Assembly (NCBI GenBank): GCA_015680905.1
Contig: CM027377.1
Span: 55,573,501 to 55,637,500, forward strand
Direction: 5' to 3'
Length of the DNA stretch: 64,000 nucleotides
DNA from: Coptis chinensis
Taxonomy: Eukaryota > Streptophyta > Magnoliopsida > Ranunculales > Ranunculaceae
Position numbers and translations under genes: made by a program. The number at the start of each line of letters is the position of its first letter. The stretch's first letter is position 1. Positions 1 through 12,400 of this stretch are shown piece by piece. Below the pieces are notes generated by a model. It was not told the DNA's origin. It saw only the letters and a list, made by a program, of their open reading frames with translations, and did no database searches.

Positions 1-572
1 TCATTACATTTAGACTAATTATGTATATAATAAATATGAGTTAGTATTGTTTACATGCAGTTTATATATTTCAGGCATTGGAGTCGAATATGTGAAGAAA
101 TATGTCACTTTTGCTAGACAAAGGAACAAAGGTTGGTTGCTAAGAATTTCTATGATTAAAGGCCAAGATTCAAGGACTTTTTAAAGTCCGGTCAAAGCTA
201 AAAAAGTCAAAGTTAACGCGGGCAAAAATAGAGCAGAAAAGTAAATAGAACTTCCGTAGGCTGTATCTTTGGACTCATACCTCGAAATTGAGCCTATTAT
301 ATGTCAAAATGACCGGCTCGGAAAGAGATTTCTAATGGTCTAAGTTTTGACCCAATCAGAGTAGTTAAGGTTGTCAAAAAGGGTGTTGAAATAATTACAT
401 GCAGATAAACCTTTTCTGGACATATGTAATTAGGTTTTGGGCTTAATTTCATGGCCCAAAACATGGCTCAAAAGCCCATGCACGAAATTGTAACCTAACC
501 CTCTCCTATATAAAGGGGGTTAAGGCTAAAACAAAATTTGGCTACTCCCACTTTAGTTTAATATAATTTAAG

Positions 573-614
<42 letters not shown>

Positions 615-1289
615 GTTTAGTTTAGTTTTAGTTAATTAGTTTAGTTTGTAGCCTCTATTAGATTAATAAAAGTCAAGTTATTGTTCTTCATTATGTCTTC
701 TTCTTATTCTACTATTAATGATAGTCCAATGACTTCTAGCTAAACTTCTATTATAGGAGTTTGATGAAGCTTGATGAAGACTTGATATGTTAGTTAGAAT
801 TTTTACTTGGTCAGGAGTTTAACTCTAGTAGGTTAGTTGATTCGCCATGAGAATGGGTTGAACTTTCTCACATGCTAATTATTAGTTGGCAGAGATTACC
901 ATGAATAATTAGGGATTAAATACTTAATCTTAATTGGTTAGGATTGCAATAATATACACTAGCATATTAGGAATAAATCAAAGTGGAATCAAATCCTCCT
1001 AATTTCTTATCCATATTTTATTCAAGTCATATTCAATTGCTTAGTTAAATTAGAATAAGTTAAATTCATATATTTAGTTTCATAATATAAATTCACCTCT
1101 ATAAATATTACTCTTACTATTGTTTCATTGTGTTTGATTAATTGAATTCTATTATGTTTTGGTAGTTTAGGAGTGGAATGACTCCGTACTCAATATATTG
1201 CATGAATATACATGTAAAGGTAGGAAATAAATAATTGATACCGTAAGAATAAAGTTAGAGTAATCTAGTTGAGTTTTTACAGGTTATCA
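1..1289 (+). mobile_element. A-type (Athila-like) LTR, cut by the window start
   Basis: Plus-oriented long terminal repeat. It aligns along its length with the other A-type LTRs at 15033, 20454, 25518 and (reversed) 26610; shared blocks include the stretch around 'ggactcatacctcgaaattg' and 'gaccggctcggaaagag'. A TATA box (CTATATAAAG, about 506-515) sits where the LTR promoter should be. The right end is placed at TTATCA (1284-1289) because other copies start TGATAA and end TTATCA. The first bases of the LTR lie left of the window. I see no primer binding site after it, so it may be a solo LTR or a broken 5' LTR. Confidence 0.7.
574..611. repeat. (CT)n microsatellite
   Basis: About 19 uninterrupted CT units just downstream of the TATA box of the A-type LTR, in the position of the transcribed LTR leader. 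Other A-type copies in the window lack this expansion, so it arose in this copy. Confidence 0.95.
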
Positions 1290-2872
1290 CTAGGTCATTG
1301 GGAAATCTCCCAAGAATTCTGCTAGTGCCTGACCCTTCTCTAAGATTCGTGGGATGTAGATAATATCATACTCTAATAATGTTATTGGGAAATCTCCCAA
1401 GAATTGAAGTTATTAAAGATGCGACTTGGACCTATTTGGAAGCCTATTTGGAAGCCCAAGGCCAAAGGATTCGTTGTTTGGACCAAAGCCCACAAAAGAG
1501 GATAAAAGGATAGAGCAGAAGAGACAAAATAGACTTCCGCTTCTGGGACGCATGGATCGCACGTCCAGACGCATTGCTCGCGTCTGAGATGCATGGATCG
1601 CGGGTCTAGACACATTTCTCACTTCTGAGACGCATGGATCGTGCGTCTAGATGCATGAAATGACACTGTAACCAATTCCTTCTCAGTTTTGGAGATGAAG
1701 TTGGACTCTGAAAGAAGTCTATTTGTATTAGGAAACAAATGGCGGTTTGGAATGCTTCTAGAACTCATTGTAACCCCTATAAATAGAGGACCTAAGTGCC
1801 TCATGTAATTTGCCAATTCACTTATACTCTTGTCTCTAGAACTTGAGGTAGAGAGAGATTAATAATAAAAGATTCGGTTTTAACTAGCTGTGTCTTAATA
1901 AATTAGTCTTTCTAGTCTTATGTTCTTTGACACTTTTTCTTCTCGTTCTTTGTGTTCTTCCTTCTTTATGGAAGGCTAATCTTCTTCTTCAAGGGAGGAG
2001 ATGAAGCCGATGCTTAAGGTTTAATGATTCTTCTAGTTCATGGTGTTCTTCAATCAGGTTAGTTCTTTATGTTTTTAGTTATAAGTTCCATTGCCCACAC
2101 CAGGGGATGGAGTATAGAATAGGGTTTATATTTTGCAATATTAATATCATGCTAGTGTTCTTTACTTTTCTTCTAGTAGTATAGTTTTTTAGAGTTAGGG
2201 AAGTATTCTTTGTGTTGCCTTAGAAGGGGTAGCTCAGGGAGTGGCTGCCTAGGGGAAATATTTTTTGTGTTTGCCTTTTAAGTGCGGATTCAATGAATGG
2301 CCGCCCTATTAGGAAGTACTCCAGATGTTGCTCTCGGTAATACATTGAATGGCTGCCCGAGCTTACATAAAAGGAAAGAAGATATTAATAGCATAAACAT
2401 AGGAACAACCTTAAGTAGAATTAATTGTTAATGATGTTTCGTCCAAGAGGGCATCGGCACTCGCTCGATTGCCTAATTGTATTCTACTTGTAAGAACAAC
2501 TATGAAGCAGAAGGTCATAGATTAAAAGTATTGGTGGATTCTAATCTCTTGAATTCCCTTCTTATAAATTCCCAATAGTTTAGTTAATTTAGTTTAGTTT
2601 ATTATTAGAATCTAAAATCTCTACAATCATAGTTTTTAATCCTTTAAACCCCCTTTCCAGTCCTGTCCTTCATATAACATACACTTAAAAGTGGAACAAT
2701 ACCCTACTCATCCTTTACTTATTGAGGGATAATTAGGTTTTGATACGCTTATATTTTGTTCAACGACCATCATCCATCTACATCATCTATTTATATCATC
2801 CATATACCATCTCATCTACATACATAAAAAGAGGCAAGGTCAGTTTTTCAACCTTTGTTTCATCCACACATA
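1290..2872. other. LTR-like degenerate DNA, no gene
   Basis: No coding region is supported. The stretch looks like the remains of another plus-oriented LTR: a TATA box CTATAAATAG at 1777-1786 in the typical 'taacccctataaatagagg' setting, and an end-like block at about 2690-2745 ('aagtggaacaatacc') resembling the 3' part of A-type LTRs. Three imperfect repeats of 45-50 bp containing 'gacgcatggatcg' lie at 1546-1660. A 22-bp sequence occurs twice (1297-1318 and 1384-1405). Element ends could not be placed. Confidence 0.4.
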
Positions 2873-4007
2873 TCAGTACAGAACTGATACCGTAGTCAGG
2901 TGAAAAGAGATAAAGACAAAACATTTCTCCCTGAACTGGTTTGGAAGGATTGGTGATGCTCCCAGGTACGTTTTGAGTTGATCAAATACTTTTTGGCATT
3001 CTTTCGTCCATGCAAATGAGGTATTTTTTTTTGCAGTGATTGAAACAAAGGTTTGCATTTCTCTAAACTCTTGGAGATGAACCTGTTCAGAGCTACTAAC
3101 TTGCTTGTAACTTTTTGAACTTCTTTCATGTTTTTAGGTGAAGGCATTTCTATGAGCTCGAATCTGATCTAAGGTTGCCTCAATTCCTCGCTTAGTAACT
3201 AGATACCCTAAAAACTTCCCTGATGAGATAGCGAAGGCACATTTTGCCGGGTTAAGTTTTATGTGATACTCTCGTAAAATGTCAAATGCACGTTTCAGGT
3301 GGGAGAGATGATCTCCACGTCTTAGGCTTTTGATCAAGAGATCGTCTACATATACCTCCACAATATCCGCTATCAATCCCTCAAACATCTTGTTTACCAA
3401 ACGTTGGTACGTGGCTCCCGCATTTTTCAGTCCAAACGGCATGACCTGATAACAGTACAGGCCATCCTCGGTTGTGAAACTAGCATGCTTGTGGTCTTCC
3501 TCATGCAATGGGATCTGGTTGTAGCCAGACAACCCATCTGTGAAAGATAACGATTCATGCCCAGCCGTCGTATCCACCAATTTGTCAATCCGTGGCAGAG
3601 GGTAACTATCTTTTGGGCACGCGTGGTTTAGATCTGTGAAGTCGATACAGATTCTCCTTGACCCATTATTCTTATGTACTAGGACAATATTCTAAATCCA
3701 GGTGGGGAAATTGATTTCCCTGACAAAATTAGCTGCCTAGCTTTTCAACTTCGGCTTTTACTGCTTTGGATTTGTCAGCACCTATTTTTCTCGGTTTCTG
3801 TTTGAAAACTACTGGATCACTGCAGACATTGAGCCGATGGCATCCCACATGGGGGTCAATTCCTAGCATTTCTTCGAATGACCAAGCAAACACGTCTTTG
3901 TGTTCTCGGAAGAAGTGTATTAGAGCCTGGTGCTCTTCATAACTCATTAAGGTGTAGATGAAAGTGGTTTTGGGCGGGCTCCTTCCCACAATTTCCACTT
4001 CCTCCAA
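2873..4007 (-). pseudogene. Reverse transcriptase and start of RNase H, T2 Tat element
   Basis: Copies the element RNA into DNA. The polymerase core lies at 3134-3580: 'SGYNQIPLHEEDHKHASF', 'MPFGLKNAGATYQR' and the catalytic box 'EVYVDDLLIKS' with both aspartates intact. The upstream part (3729-4007) holds the N-terminal 'DVFAWSFEEMLGIDP' typical of Tat/gypsy RTs, followed by stops at about 3665-3730. Downstream, 2896-3147 continues in another frame with 'KNMKEVQKVTSKLVALNRF' and the first RNase H strand at 2873-2930. It is broken by at least two frameshifts and several stops. RNase H catalytic residues are beyond the truncation. Confidence 0.85.
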
Positions 4008-4099
4008 TGGCTCCAGTGAGGGGGGATCCTCCCTCTCTCTTGGGACTAGGTCCGGGAGAGGGGATCCAATTATAATTGTTATTTGGCGGGTTTCCCCAC

Positions 4100-4640
4100 C
4101 TCTATTGGTTCAGAAGGGAGTGGGGACTATTTTGTAGCTAGAGCATAGAATGTTTTGGCAGCCACCTGATCTCCTCTGATTGTCTCGATTTTCCCATTAT
4201 GTGGGAATTTTAGACATTGGTGATAGGTGTTGGGAACAACACGGAGTTTGTGCAACCAGGTCCTGTCTAAGATCATATGATAGGGTGTGTTAGTTTTTAC
4301 CACAAAAAAATTTATGATGGGGGTTACCGGACTAGTAGCTACAGGTAGCTAGACCTCCCCAACTGTTAGAGCATTATCTCCACTGAATCCATACAAGTTG
4401 GAGTTGGTGGCAACCATCTCAGAGTTAGGAATCTGTAGTTTTTTTAATGCGTCATAGTATAACACATCTGCTAAACTTCCTGGATTAACCAATATGCGAT
4501 GCAAATCGTAATCTCCAAAAAGAAGTGTAAGAACAAGTACGTCCTCATGTGGACTCTGGATACGGTGACAGTCAACTTCAATGAAAAGGATGAGTGGATA
4601 TTTGTGAGGTAACGTGTTGACTTAAGCACAATCCGTAGTC
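4100..4640 (-). pseudogene. Aspartic protease, T2 Tat element, catalytic Asp lost
   Basis: Translation of the minus strand gives a retroviral-type protease: 'HEDVLVLTLLFGDYDLHRIL', then the active-site region, then 'NLYGFSGDN', 'INFFVVKTNTPYHMILDRTW' and 'IRGDQVAAK'. The usual Asp-(Ser/Thr/Asn)-Gly triad reads V-N-P-G at about 4486-4500, so the catalytic aspartate is replaced by asparagine. There are also several stops. The protease would normally cut the Gag-Pol polyprotein; this copy cannot. Confidence 0.7.
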
Positions 4641-6498
4641 AATTTGCTGTTCATGATTCTCATTTGCTTAGCAATGCACATTTGCTATTGCATACCCTTC
4701 TCTGTGGCCTGCCCACTTCACTTGCTTGCCTTTCCTGAAATCATGTTTATCTGGACCCCACCATTGAGTGGCCCAATACCTGGGGAATCCTGAACTGATG
4801 TGCTGATCTTTTCAGGTTGTACTGCGTTCGCCTGCTTGTAGGCTACAAACTGCTTCAAATACCCTCTTTCAATCAGGTCATGTAGTTCATTCTTCAAGGT
4901 CCTATAGCCTCTAGTACTATGACCCTTACTCTTGTGGAACTTGCAGTAGGTCCTTTGGTCTCTGGTACCGAGGGATCTTTGCTTGAGTGGAGCTGGCCAT
5001 TTGAGATAGCTTTGATTCTTCACCGAGTCCAGGACCTCAAGTAGCATTTTGTTTAGAGGGGTGAAGTTTCTATCCATCAAGGGAAGAGCTTCTCCAGCTC
5101 CTTCCATCCGTGGCTTCTTTTGTGGTTTTTTGCTGGCTACATTTTGGTACTGCCCTCTGGGCATTCGTCCCTTTGGCGACCACGATGACGGTCTTTATTT
5201 GGCTTCTGAGGTGAAGAGTTCCCGTTCCCCTTTCGTGGTACCACAAGGGCTGTCCAATTAATCTTCTTTGCTTCCTGACGTCTGTTCAGGACATCCTCCT
5301 CCCACCCTGTATAAGTTTCAACCCTGTCTAGGAGTTTCTCCAAATCCTGAGGTGGTTTCTTGGAGAGGGACCCGAATAAAGGATTATTTTCATCCAACCC
5401 TTGTTTGAAAGCTATTATAGCAATCTGTTCATCACAAGACTCTATCTAGATTGAAATTTCCATAAACCGTTGCATGTAGGACCTCAATGCCTCTCCGTCC
5501 TTTTTCTTAATGTTGAACAGTGCATCGATCCATTTTGGTTGGTGCTTGTTGCATGAGTACCTGTCTATGAAGGTCCTAAACAGTTCCTCTGAGGACCTAA
5601 TCTACCGCTCAGGTAACCTGTGATACCACTGGAAAGTGGACCCAGACAGGGAAGCTTTTAACTCTTGACACATGACGTGGTCATACCTTTCATATTGTCC
5701 CATCGTGATACAATATTTGAATACATGATCCACCGGATCTAACTTGCCATTGAAGATACTGAACTTCGATTGTCTATAACTGCGAGGATAAGGCTTTCTC
5801 ATTTCTTGTGATGTGAAAAGAGATCAGCCTTCCCCAATTATAGCGGATTGAACAAGGGAGTCTTGCATTTTTCTTCCTTTACTGGTCACCGTATGCTTCT
5901 GACGGATCAAGTCATTTTTCTCAGTCTCCCATGCATTTTCTTTGGTAGTAAGTCTCTTATTCTAGATTCTCTTTCGGTGTCGGAGGTTGACATCATGATC
6001 CTGGTCAGTTAATTCTGATTCTCCTGCCGTATCCGAGTTCTCATCCGAATTACTGTACTTTGATTCTAATGGTTTGCACCGAACTGGATCCTTATGCCTT
6101 AGGTTCCTAGCTCGACCGCCCTCTGGAAGGCCGTTTCCATTGAGATCGATGAGCGGCTCCTTCCCTGTGTCAGATTGATAAAAATGCCTCAGCAGCTGTA
6201 CCTCTCGCTCAAGGTTGCTTCTTTGATGTTCTAGAGCTTGTACCGCCTGACTTGCCTAAACTGACTCTGGGTTGGCAAGAATAACATTCTCATTATTTTG
6301 GCGCTCTCCTTGAGCAACATTTCCAGGGCCTACATCGGGAGCAACTAGCCCATCAGTGCTAGTTACTTGTCCTTGAAGGGAATAACTCACATCATGGTGA
6401 CCGACATTCTCCCCGCTCTCAGGCATCTCATGCCCTTCTTCTCTGACAACGATGTTGTGGGTGCTAGCACCACCCTTTGTTTTGTTTGCTCCTACCAT
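4640..6498 (-). pseudogene. gag, T2 Tat element
   Basis: Structural capsid protein. The start is taken at the ATG at 6496-6498, shortly after the primer-binding-like site. Order: an acidic N-terminal part, a coiled region 'QAVQALEHQRSNLEREVQLL' (about 6180-6250), the capsid homology 'KFSIFNGKLDPVDHVFKY' (5700-5770), a basic linker (5137-5300) and a degenerate zinc knuckle 'YCKFHKSKGHSTRGY' (4900-4945) preceded by 'FTPLN'. The last knuckle cysteine reads as tyrosine. The frame changes at least three times and stops occur at 5450, 5602 and 6256. Confidence 0.75.
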
Positions 6499-6560
6499 TA
6501 CAACAGTAAGAGTTTTTAAACTAAAACAGTCATTCGAAATGAATATTTACATGTTATCGT

Positions 6561-6582
6561 CCCCATAGACGACGGCAAAAGA
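6561..6582 (-). other. Degenerate primer-binding-like site, T2 Tat element
   Basis: The minus strand reads 'ttttgccgtcgtctatgggg', a decayed form of the TTTGGCGCC.TCTGTGGGGA site found after the 5' LTR of many plant Tat elements and seen in a better copy at 47581-47601. It lies directly inside the 5' LTR and about 65 bp before the gag start. Confidence 0.6.
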
Positions 6583-7266
6583 TGAAGGAGATTTTCTGAG
6601 TATCCCATGATCTTCCTCTGTGCCTTGTGATTAAGAACCTCTTTCTCGACAGAGAAGGGATGAGATGATTTAGAGTTCAGGGTTAAATTGCTTGGTGGCT
6701 ACCTACATATCTCCTTATTTATTTAGAAGAATCAAACCCTATTTTGCATAGTTCCTAAGAGCGAATCCCTATGGTTTATATAGGAAGAGCTTTGAGAGTC
6801 CTAGGGTTAGGGTTAATCTCACCGCTTGAGAGTTCCCTTCAATTTTTGGACTCTGCCTTCCTATTAGGAATCCTCTCCTTATGGAAGTCTGAATCTAGAC
6901 CATATCTTTATAGAGGTAGGTTTTCTTGTTGATCATAATATCCCATCATATATAGGAAGATTATATCTAAAAGATAACTCTTAAGATATGCCATTATGAT
7001 TCCTTCCTTGTCAACAAAGATCGCCCACTTCACTTTCCTTCTATTTAGGAACTGTCCATATCAGTTCCTAACGACTTGGAGAACTGTTATTCTTAGAGGC
7101 GGTTAGTCACGTGTTTTGCACATGTTTACTAAACACTCGTGATAAACATGATATCACTTATTCATAGAACTGATCCGATGGCTCTCGTCTCATTCTGGAC
7201 ATCTATAGTCCTGGGTTATTTCCCTCCCACGTGTCATTTAGTTGGTGACAAGAAATCCCCCCTACA
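6583..7266 (-). mobile_element. 5' LTR of the T2 Tat element
   Basis: 684 bp reading TGTAGGGGGG...CTCCTTCA on the minus strand, with TG/CA ends. A TATA box (TCCTATATAAACC, about 6775-6787) is in the expected promoter position. The left end is set by the primer-binding-like site. The right end is less sure, because TGTCACC at 7250 is an alternative start. The partner 3' LTR is absent. Confidence 0.6.
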
Positions 7267-8199
7267 ATGTGGTTCTTACCCTCTAGTATGAAAAAATATT
7301 CATCAAGTTTTTGTTTTCTTCACTGCTCTATTAGCAACCATTTGATCATTTATATCATTCCGGTAACCAAATTGTGCAACATAAAAATTGTTCGCGAGAA
7401 CAATGTCAGTTATCTTGACAACCTCATGGATGGATCAGCCTAAACTCACAGTGACAGTCTTTTCTAATCCAAGTATACTGGAACGTAATTAATTGATTGA
7501 TTACTTGAACTTGAACATCAGCATCCCCAACATCCACCTTTCATCTCTAGCACGTCACTTATCTTCCGCAGCAGTGTTCTTCTCTGTCTTCTTCCTTCAT
7601 CTTTAGAATATTCTATCCCCAGTGGATCTTCTTGCTCTCCCCAATGAGTCTTTCATCATTGTTTGGTTATCACCATTATATGAGAATCTTTAATCTAAGT
7701 CAAAATCATGAATGAATTAATCTATCCATTTGATTTCACCAGTTTTCCAAAATGAACTTGAAAATATCATATTTCAAAAAAATTGTCCCTTCATTTCAAA
7801 AAAAAAAGTTGTTCATCATTTAAAAAAAAAATAATTTTCAAATCAACCAACATCATATTACACGGTGTAAGTCCGTCCGATGCTTCCGCTAATATTGATA
7901 TTTTGTCTTGTGGTGTAAGTCCGTCCAATGCTTCCACAGATAATCCAGTCATCATGTTGAGTGGTATAAGTTCGTTCGATGCATTCACCAACATTCAATC
8001 ATTTTTATGCACTCACAAACAACTTTTCAAAAAAAATTGAGGATTTCAAATATCTAGGTAAATGCCCTCTTTCAAACATATTTTTCAAAAAAAAATTTCC
8101 AAAATTACATGAGATCTTTTGATTGCTGCTTGGCAAAAATGGTGTGTCTTCATGGCTTTGTCGTTCCGTTACAAGTAACCTCCGCCAAAGAGGGGCAGC
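7267..8199 (+). mobile_element. 3' internal region of a family C LTR element
   Basis: Non-coding 3' tail matching 16134-17092 almost from end to end. It ends in a polypurine tract 'aaagaggggcagc' directly before the LTR start at 8200. It contains three tandem repeats (see 7864). No protein is supported; the frames present are low-complexity. Confidence 0.7.
7864..7990 (+). repeat. Three tandem ~50-bp repeats in the family C tail
   Basis: Units begin with 'ggtgtaagtccgtccgatgc' at 7864, 7912 and 7963 (spacing 48 and 51 bp). The same array is found in the second family C tail at 16741-16870, so it belongs to the family. Confidence 0.8.
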
Positions 8200-8432
8200 T
8201 GTAGACACCCCATTTTTGCACTCCAGGCATAATTTATTCACGATTTTGCCTTGAATTAAATTTGATCATATAAGGTGATTTGCATTCTAGAGTCTTCATT
8301 TCCATATCAAACTTCTTTCTTTTCATCTTCTATTCACATCCTTAGACTCTACTTATCATGTTCTAGATATGGCTAAAGTTTCATTGATTTCAGAATTTAG
8401 AGCTGAAAATGACCCACCCCTGTAACCCTTAC
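8200..8432 (+). mobile_element. 3' LTR fragment, family C
   Basis: Starts TGTAGACACCCC right after the polypurine tract and matches the first 230 bp of the C-type LTRs at 9849 and 17093. Homology ends at about 8432, where Tat integrase sequence begins. Confidence 0.8.
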
Positions 8433-8772
8433 TAAGGTCATGGAGGAGGTTTTGAATTGGGGCATACTATCAAGGGATTTGAACTTGGTAGAAGAGAAAA
8501 GAGACATTGCGTGTATTAGATTGCGTGCAAAGACAGTATAGCAAAAGAGTGAAGTCGCGGTAATTCCAAGTTGGAGATTCCATGCTCCCCAGAGTGACTC
8601 CTAATACCAGGAGAGAGAACAACGAAAAGTTGGGTCCAACTTGGTAAGGACCATACACTGTAGTGGATAAAGGAGGGGTTGACACCTACAAGTTATAAAC
8701 AATTGGAGGAAAATTGATAGAGAGGTCGTGGAATGTGAGAATGTTGAAACAATTTTACACTTAAATGTAACG
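8432..8772 (+). pseudogene. Integrase C-terminal end, T1 Tat element
   Basis: The plus strand shows the end of a Ty3/gypsy integrase: 'EEKRDIACIRLRAKTV', then 'KLGPTW' stop 'GPYTVVDKGGVDTYKL' and the terminal 'RSWNVRMLKQFYT'. These align with 'KLGPNWEGPYTMVEAWMAGT' and 'HPWNFWMLKEFHD' of the T1 copy at 42199-42414. The catalytic core is missing. Four in-frame stops lie within about 110 codons. Confidence 0.75.
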
Positions 8773-9411
8773 CAAGTCTAGTGTGAGAGACTAGAGTTGT
8801 TTGCAACATAAATAATACAATGGCACTTCTGAAAGGGAAATACAATGAGTAACGAGACCATGGAAAATATAATACCACTTGGGGCAAGCAGAGTTGCCCT
8901 GGAGCTAAAATATGAATTGGCAGCAAACTGAGTTGCCTCAGACTTTCAAAGTGCAATCTGGAGGGAGGGGATGAGCCCTCTGAGAGCCTAGCGACGGGAC
9001 ATGAAAAGATGTCCCCAATGCGTAGAGACAGAGAGAGAGACACCATACAATGAGAAAAGTAGTAAGATAGGGAAATACAAAACCATGCAGAGAAAATGAT
9101 GATGAGGGGAAATGTGATACACGTAATACAAGGGCAATGGCATAATGTAGCCCAAACCATCAAGTAGGATAAATTCACCATGTTTTGAAGCTCTCCAAAC
9201 TTAGGGAGCCATAGTAGATTTGATAAGGTAAATAATAAATTTCAAAGATCAATAAAGTAATGAAATCTATAGCTGTGTTATCTAGAATACTAGGGATTAG
9301 AACTTAACAAACTGGAGAATAAAAATGTCAAAGTGTGTAGATAAAACACAAGCTAGTACATGAAACCAAATAACCATAGTGCTGATTTATAGCAAACAAA
9401 GTTATGAGTTC
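8773..9411. other. Spacer between pol end and antisense ORF, no gene
   Basis: Non-coding internal DNA of the T1 element. The open frames here (for example minus strand 8693-9181) are low-complexity and have no recognisable domain. Confidence 0.5.
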
Positions 9412-12400
9412 TCACACATGGATACAATAAGATAGCTCTAAAGAAAGTAAACAAGAGATCTCAGCTCTAAACCACATTTGGAGAAAGTTCAACAGTGGTA
9501 TCCACAGCAGAATCATCCACAGCAGCTTCCACCACAACTTCAATAACCTCTTCCGCGGTCGTGTCATCGGCAGATGTAGGGGGTTGAGTTCCGCATACAG
9601 ATGTTCAAGTTTTAATACTGCAACTTTGTTGATAGGGGTTGTAGGCTTCTCAGGGAGAAGGCTTCCCTCCTTGAGGAGTCGAGCATATTCCTCTGAGATC
9701 TTCTTTGCCACCATATTTTTCAGCTAGGGCTTTAAAGCATTCTTGGAGCTTGTCCATATCAACATTATACTACTAGAGAAGGGCCATGATATTTTCTTGA
9801 TGGTGTTGGCTGAGGGCATCTGTACTCTCATAGTACTGCTAAAGGAGTTATAGATACCCCATTTTTGCACCCCAGGCATAATTCATTCACGATTTTGCCA
9901 TGAATTAAATTTGATCATATAAGATGATTTGTATTCTAGAGTCTTCATTTCTACATCAAACTTCTTTCTTTTCATCTTCTATTAACATTCTTAGACTCTT
10001 CTTATCATGTTCTAGCTATGGCTGAAGTTTCATTGTTTTCTGAATTTCGAGCTGAAAATGACCAGAATACCCATGTAACCCTTTTGAGCCCAAATTTTGA
10101 ATTTTCCACTCTTTCTTTGGATGAGATTATTTCATATTTGAATTCCCCTTGAAAAATCCTTCAAAACAAGTACAAGCTTTTCTAGGTTCCTTTTGAATTT
10201 CAGAAACCGTAATCTTGCCCTATCCCGTTTTAGCCTGTTGTGCGTGCTGTTTAGTGCAATACATTTTTGGAGTAAGATTTCGACCCAAGGATATTTTTAA
10301 GAGTTCATGGGATTTCCTAATGGATTAATGAATAACTTTTTTGAAGAAAGGTTTGCCTAATTTTGACCCGGTGAAAGGGAATTTGCAGTGTTAAGAAAAT
10401 GGTCAAAATGGACTTTTTTGTGGATTTTGGACCTGTGCTCATGGGCTGTTGATCCAGCTCGTGTTGAACATTTTTATTAGTGTTTCTAGACTATTCGCAA
10501 GCCTCCAAAACCCTAGATAGACTTCCTTAATTGTTTGATTTGATTTGATCTTTAAAATTAAGAATATTTTAAAGAATATGTCATTTTATAGCCATGTTTG
10601 GAAACCCTAGATTGTGGCATATTGAGGACATCTAGGGTTTGATTTTTTGCCCTAATTCATCTAAAAGATCTAAAAATCAAGGTCCAAGATCACACCCCTT
10701 ATCCCACCTCTTGAATCAATGGCCAGATTTATAAGGTGCATCAAGAAAGATATCAAGCCATTGGATTTTTCTTTATCAATACTCAGCCATTAGATCAAAC
10801 TCATTACCATATTGGAATTCATGCCTAAACAATATAAATAGGGGTCTCATTCACCCACAGAAAAAACATCTTCAGCTAGTTATTCAGAGCTAATAGCCTA
10901 GTAATCTTCTTTTCTTCAGTGTTCTTCATTTTTCTTTCTAGTTCTTTATTTTAGCCATTTTTCTCCTAGTTCAATCCTGAGTAGAAGCTCCATTTCATCA
11001 AAAGTTGTTTCTTCTCCCAAATCACTTGTTTCAATCTTCAATATTGTCAATTCAAGATCAAGTCCATCATCATCATTCATCAACAATCAATCAATCAATC
11101 AATCTACAATCAAGTATGAGGTAACATTCCAAACAAGGTGACATCTTTCTTTTTTCTTCATTTAGCATTGTATATTAGGATTATTTTTCAATCTTATTAT
11201 AGCATATTGTTATTAGCTTTTAAATAATTTTTCAAAGATCATCCAACATGGTAATAAAAATTCAAGCTTTCTTCATTCACCTATCTCAAAATATTACACC
11301 TCAAGATAAGTAAGGCTGGTTTTACCAGGCGAGTGTGGGTGCCTAACACCTTCCCACATCGTACCTTGACCCCCAAACCCAATAATCATCTAGTTCGAGG
11401 GACTAGTCATTCACATAGGTTTTACACAACTTTTCCTTAATAAAGTTAGTTGCGACTCTAAAATCAATTGCATAAACCTAGGTACACATTTTTGTGCATA
11501 CAAGACTACTTCGCACTAATTACTCAAGTGGTCGTTATCTCCATCCATATATTGTGGATGAGCGACCTCTGCAGTCTTCAGTTCGTCTTATGCCTTGAGC
11601 TTGGCCATCTGTACGACCTCTAACTCCTATTGGAGACAGGCACAAGTAGCCCGCAGCCCTCTTGGTCCGGTGAGTTCCTTCTCCAACGCCTCCACTTTGG
11701 ACCGAGCTACAAAGAGACCACAGATCATGTAAGAGATGTCTAGGCTCACCTAGGAACAAAAATGGTGTTGAGGCAAAAGTGAAATATGAAAGAGAAAAGT
11801 TAAAATCAAGGATTGTTACCTTCTCCCAATTGGTGTAGAGTGAGGTTCTGTGATGTTCAAACGATCCCCCTTTCGCATATGCCATATCTTTTGGAAGGTG
11901 TGAGCCGTTGAATATGGAGGAGGCCACGGTAGGGTTCTCCAAAGCTGAATCAGTAATGTTCACTATGTGGTTGCGAACCTTGAAAGTGGGGCAGAAGTCC
12001 TCTAGAGTTGAAGCCTTGAACCTTTTCCCAGACGATATGGCAATCTCTTTGCCCGGTTGAAGTGTATGGCCATGACATCTGCTGCAAAAGTGGTGTGTAC
12101 AAGTTCCTCAGACACAAAAGTCTACATTCTTTTGTTGGGTGGCCCGTTAGCAGGGGCAATTACCTCAATGGAGGCAATCTCTATCACTTCATCATCATCA
12201 TTAGAGTCGTTGTCGATCAACAACTTGTTAACGTCCATATCTGGGGCAGAGAAGTCCGCGGAATGAGAAAGAGGGGAATTTTATTGATCTTCTCAGGTGG
12301 AAATAGATTTGTAAGAAAGGATGGCTTCTAGGGCGGAGGAAGAGTGAGGATCACTAAGTACAATGGGCGCGGGAGAGTGGGATAAGTCCTGGATATTACT

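Larger units (their letters stand above)
2873..7266 (-). mobile_element. Tat-like Ty3/gypsy retrotransposon (T2), 3' truncated
   Basis: Reading right to left: 5' LTR (6583-7266), primer-binding-like site, gag, protease, RT, and the start of RNase H, where homology ends at about 2873. RNase H, integrase and 3' LTR are missing. The order gag-PR-RT, the 'FTPLN' motif before the gag knuckle and the RT block 'MPFGLKNAGATYQRLVNKMF' place it in the Tat lineage of plant Ty3/gypsy elements. All reading frames carry stops, so it is a dead copy. Confidence 0.85.

Noticed and set aside
8693..9181. 162-codon minus-strand frame
   Set aside because: Low-complexity Ser/Leu/Phe composition, no domain; lies in the spacer of a plus-strand Tat element next to the integrase end.
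9844..11507. GGAGT and AGACT as a target duplication of the C-type solo LTR
   Set aside because: Only 3 of 5 bases agree; not usable as proof of insertion.
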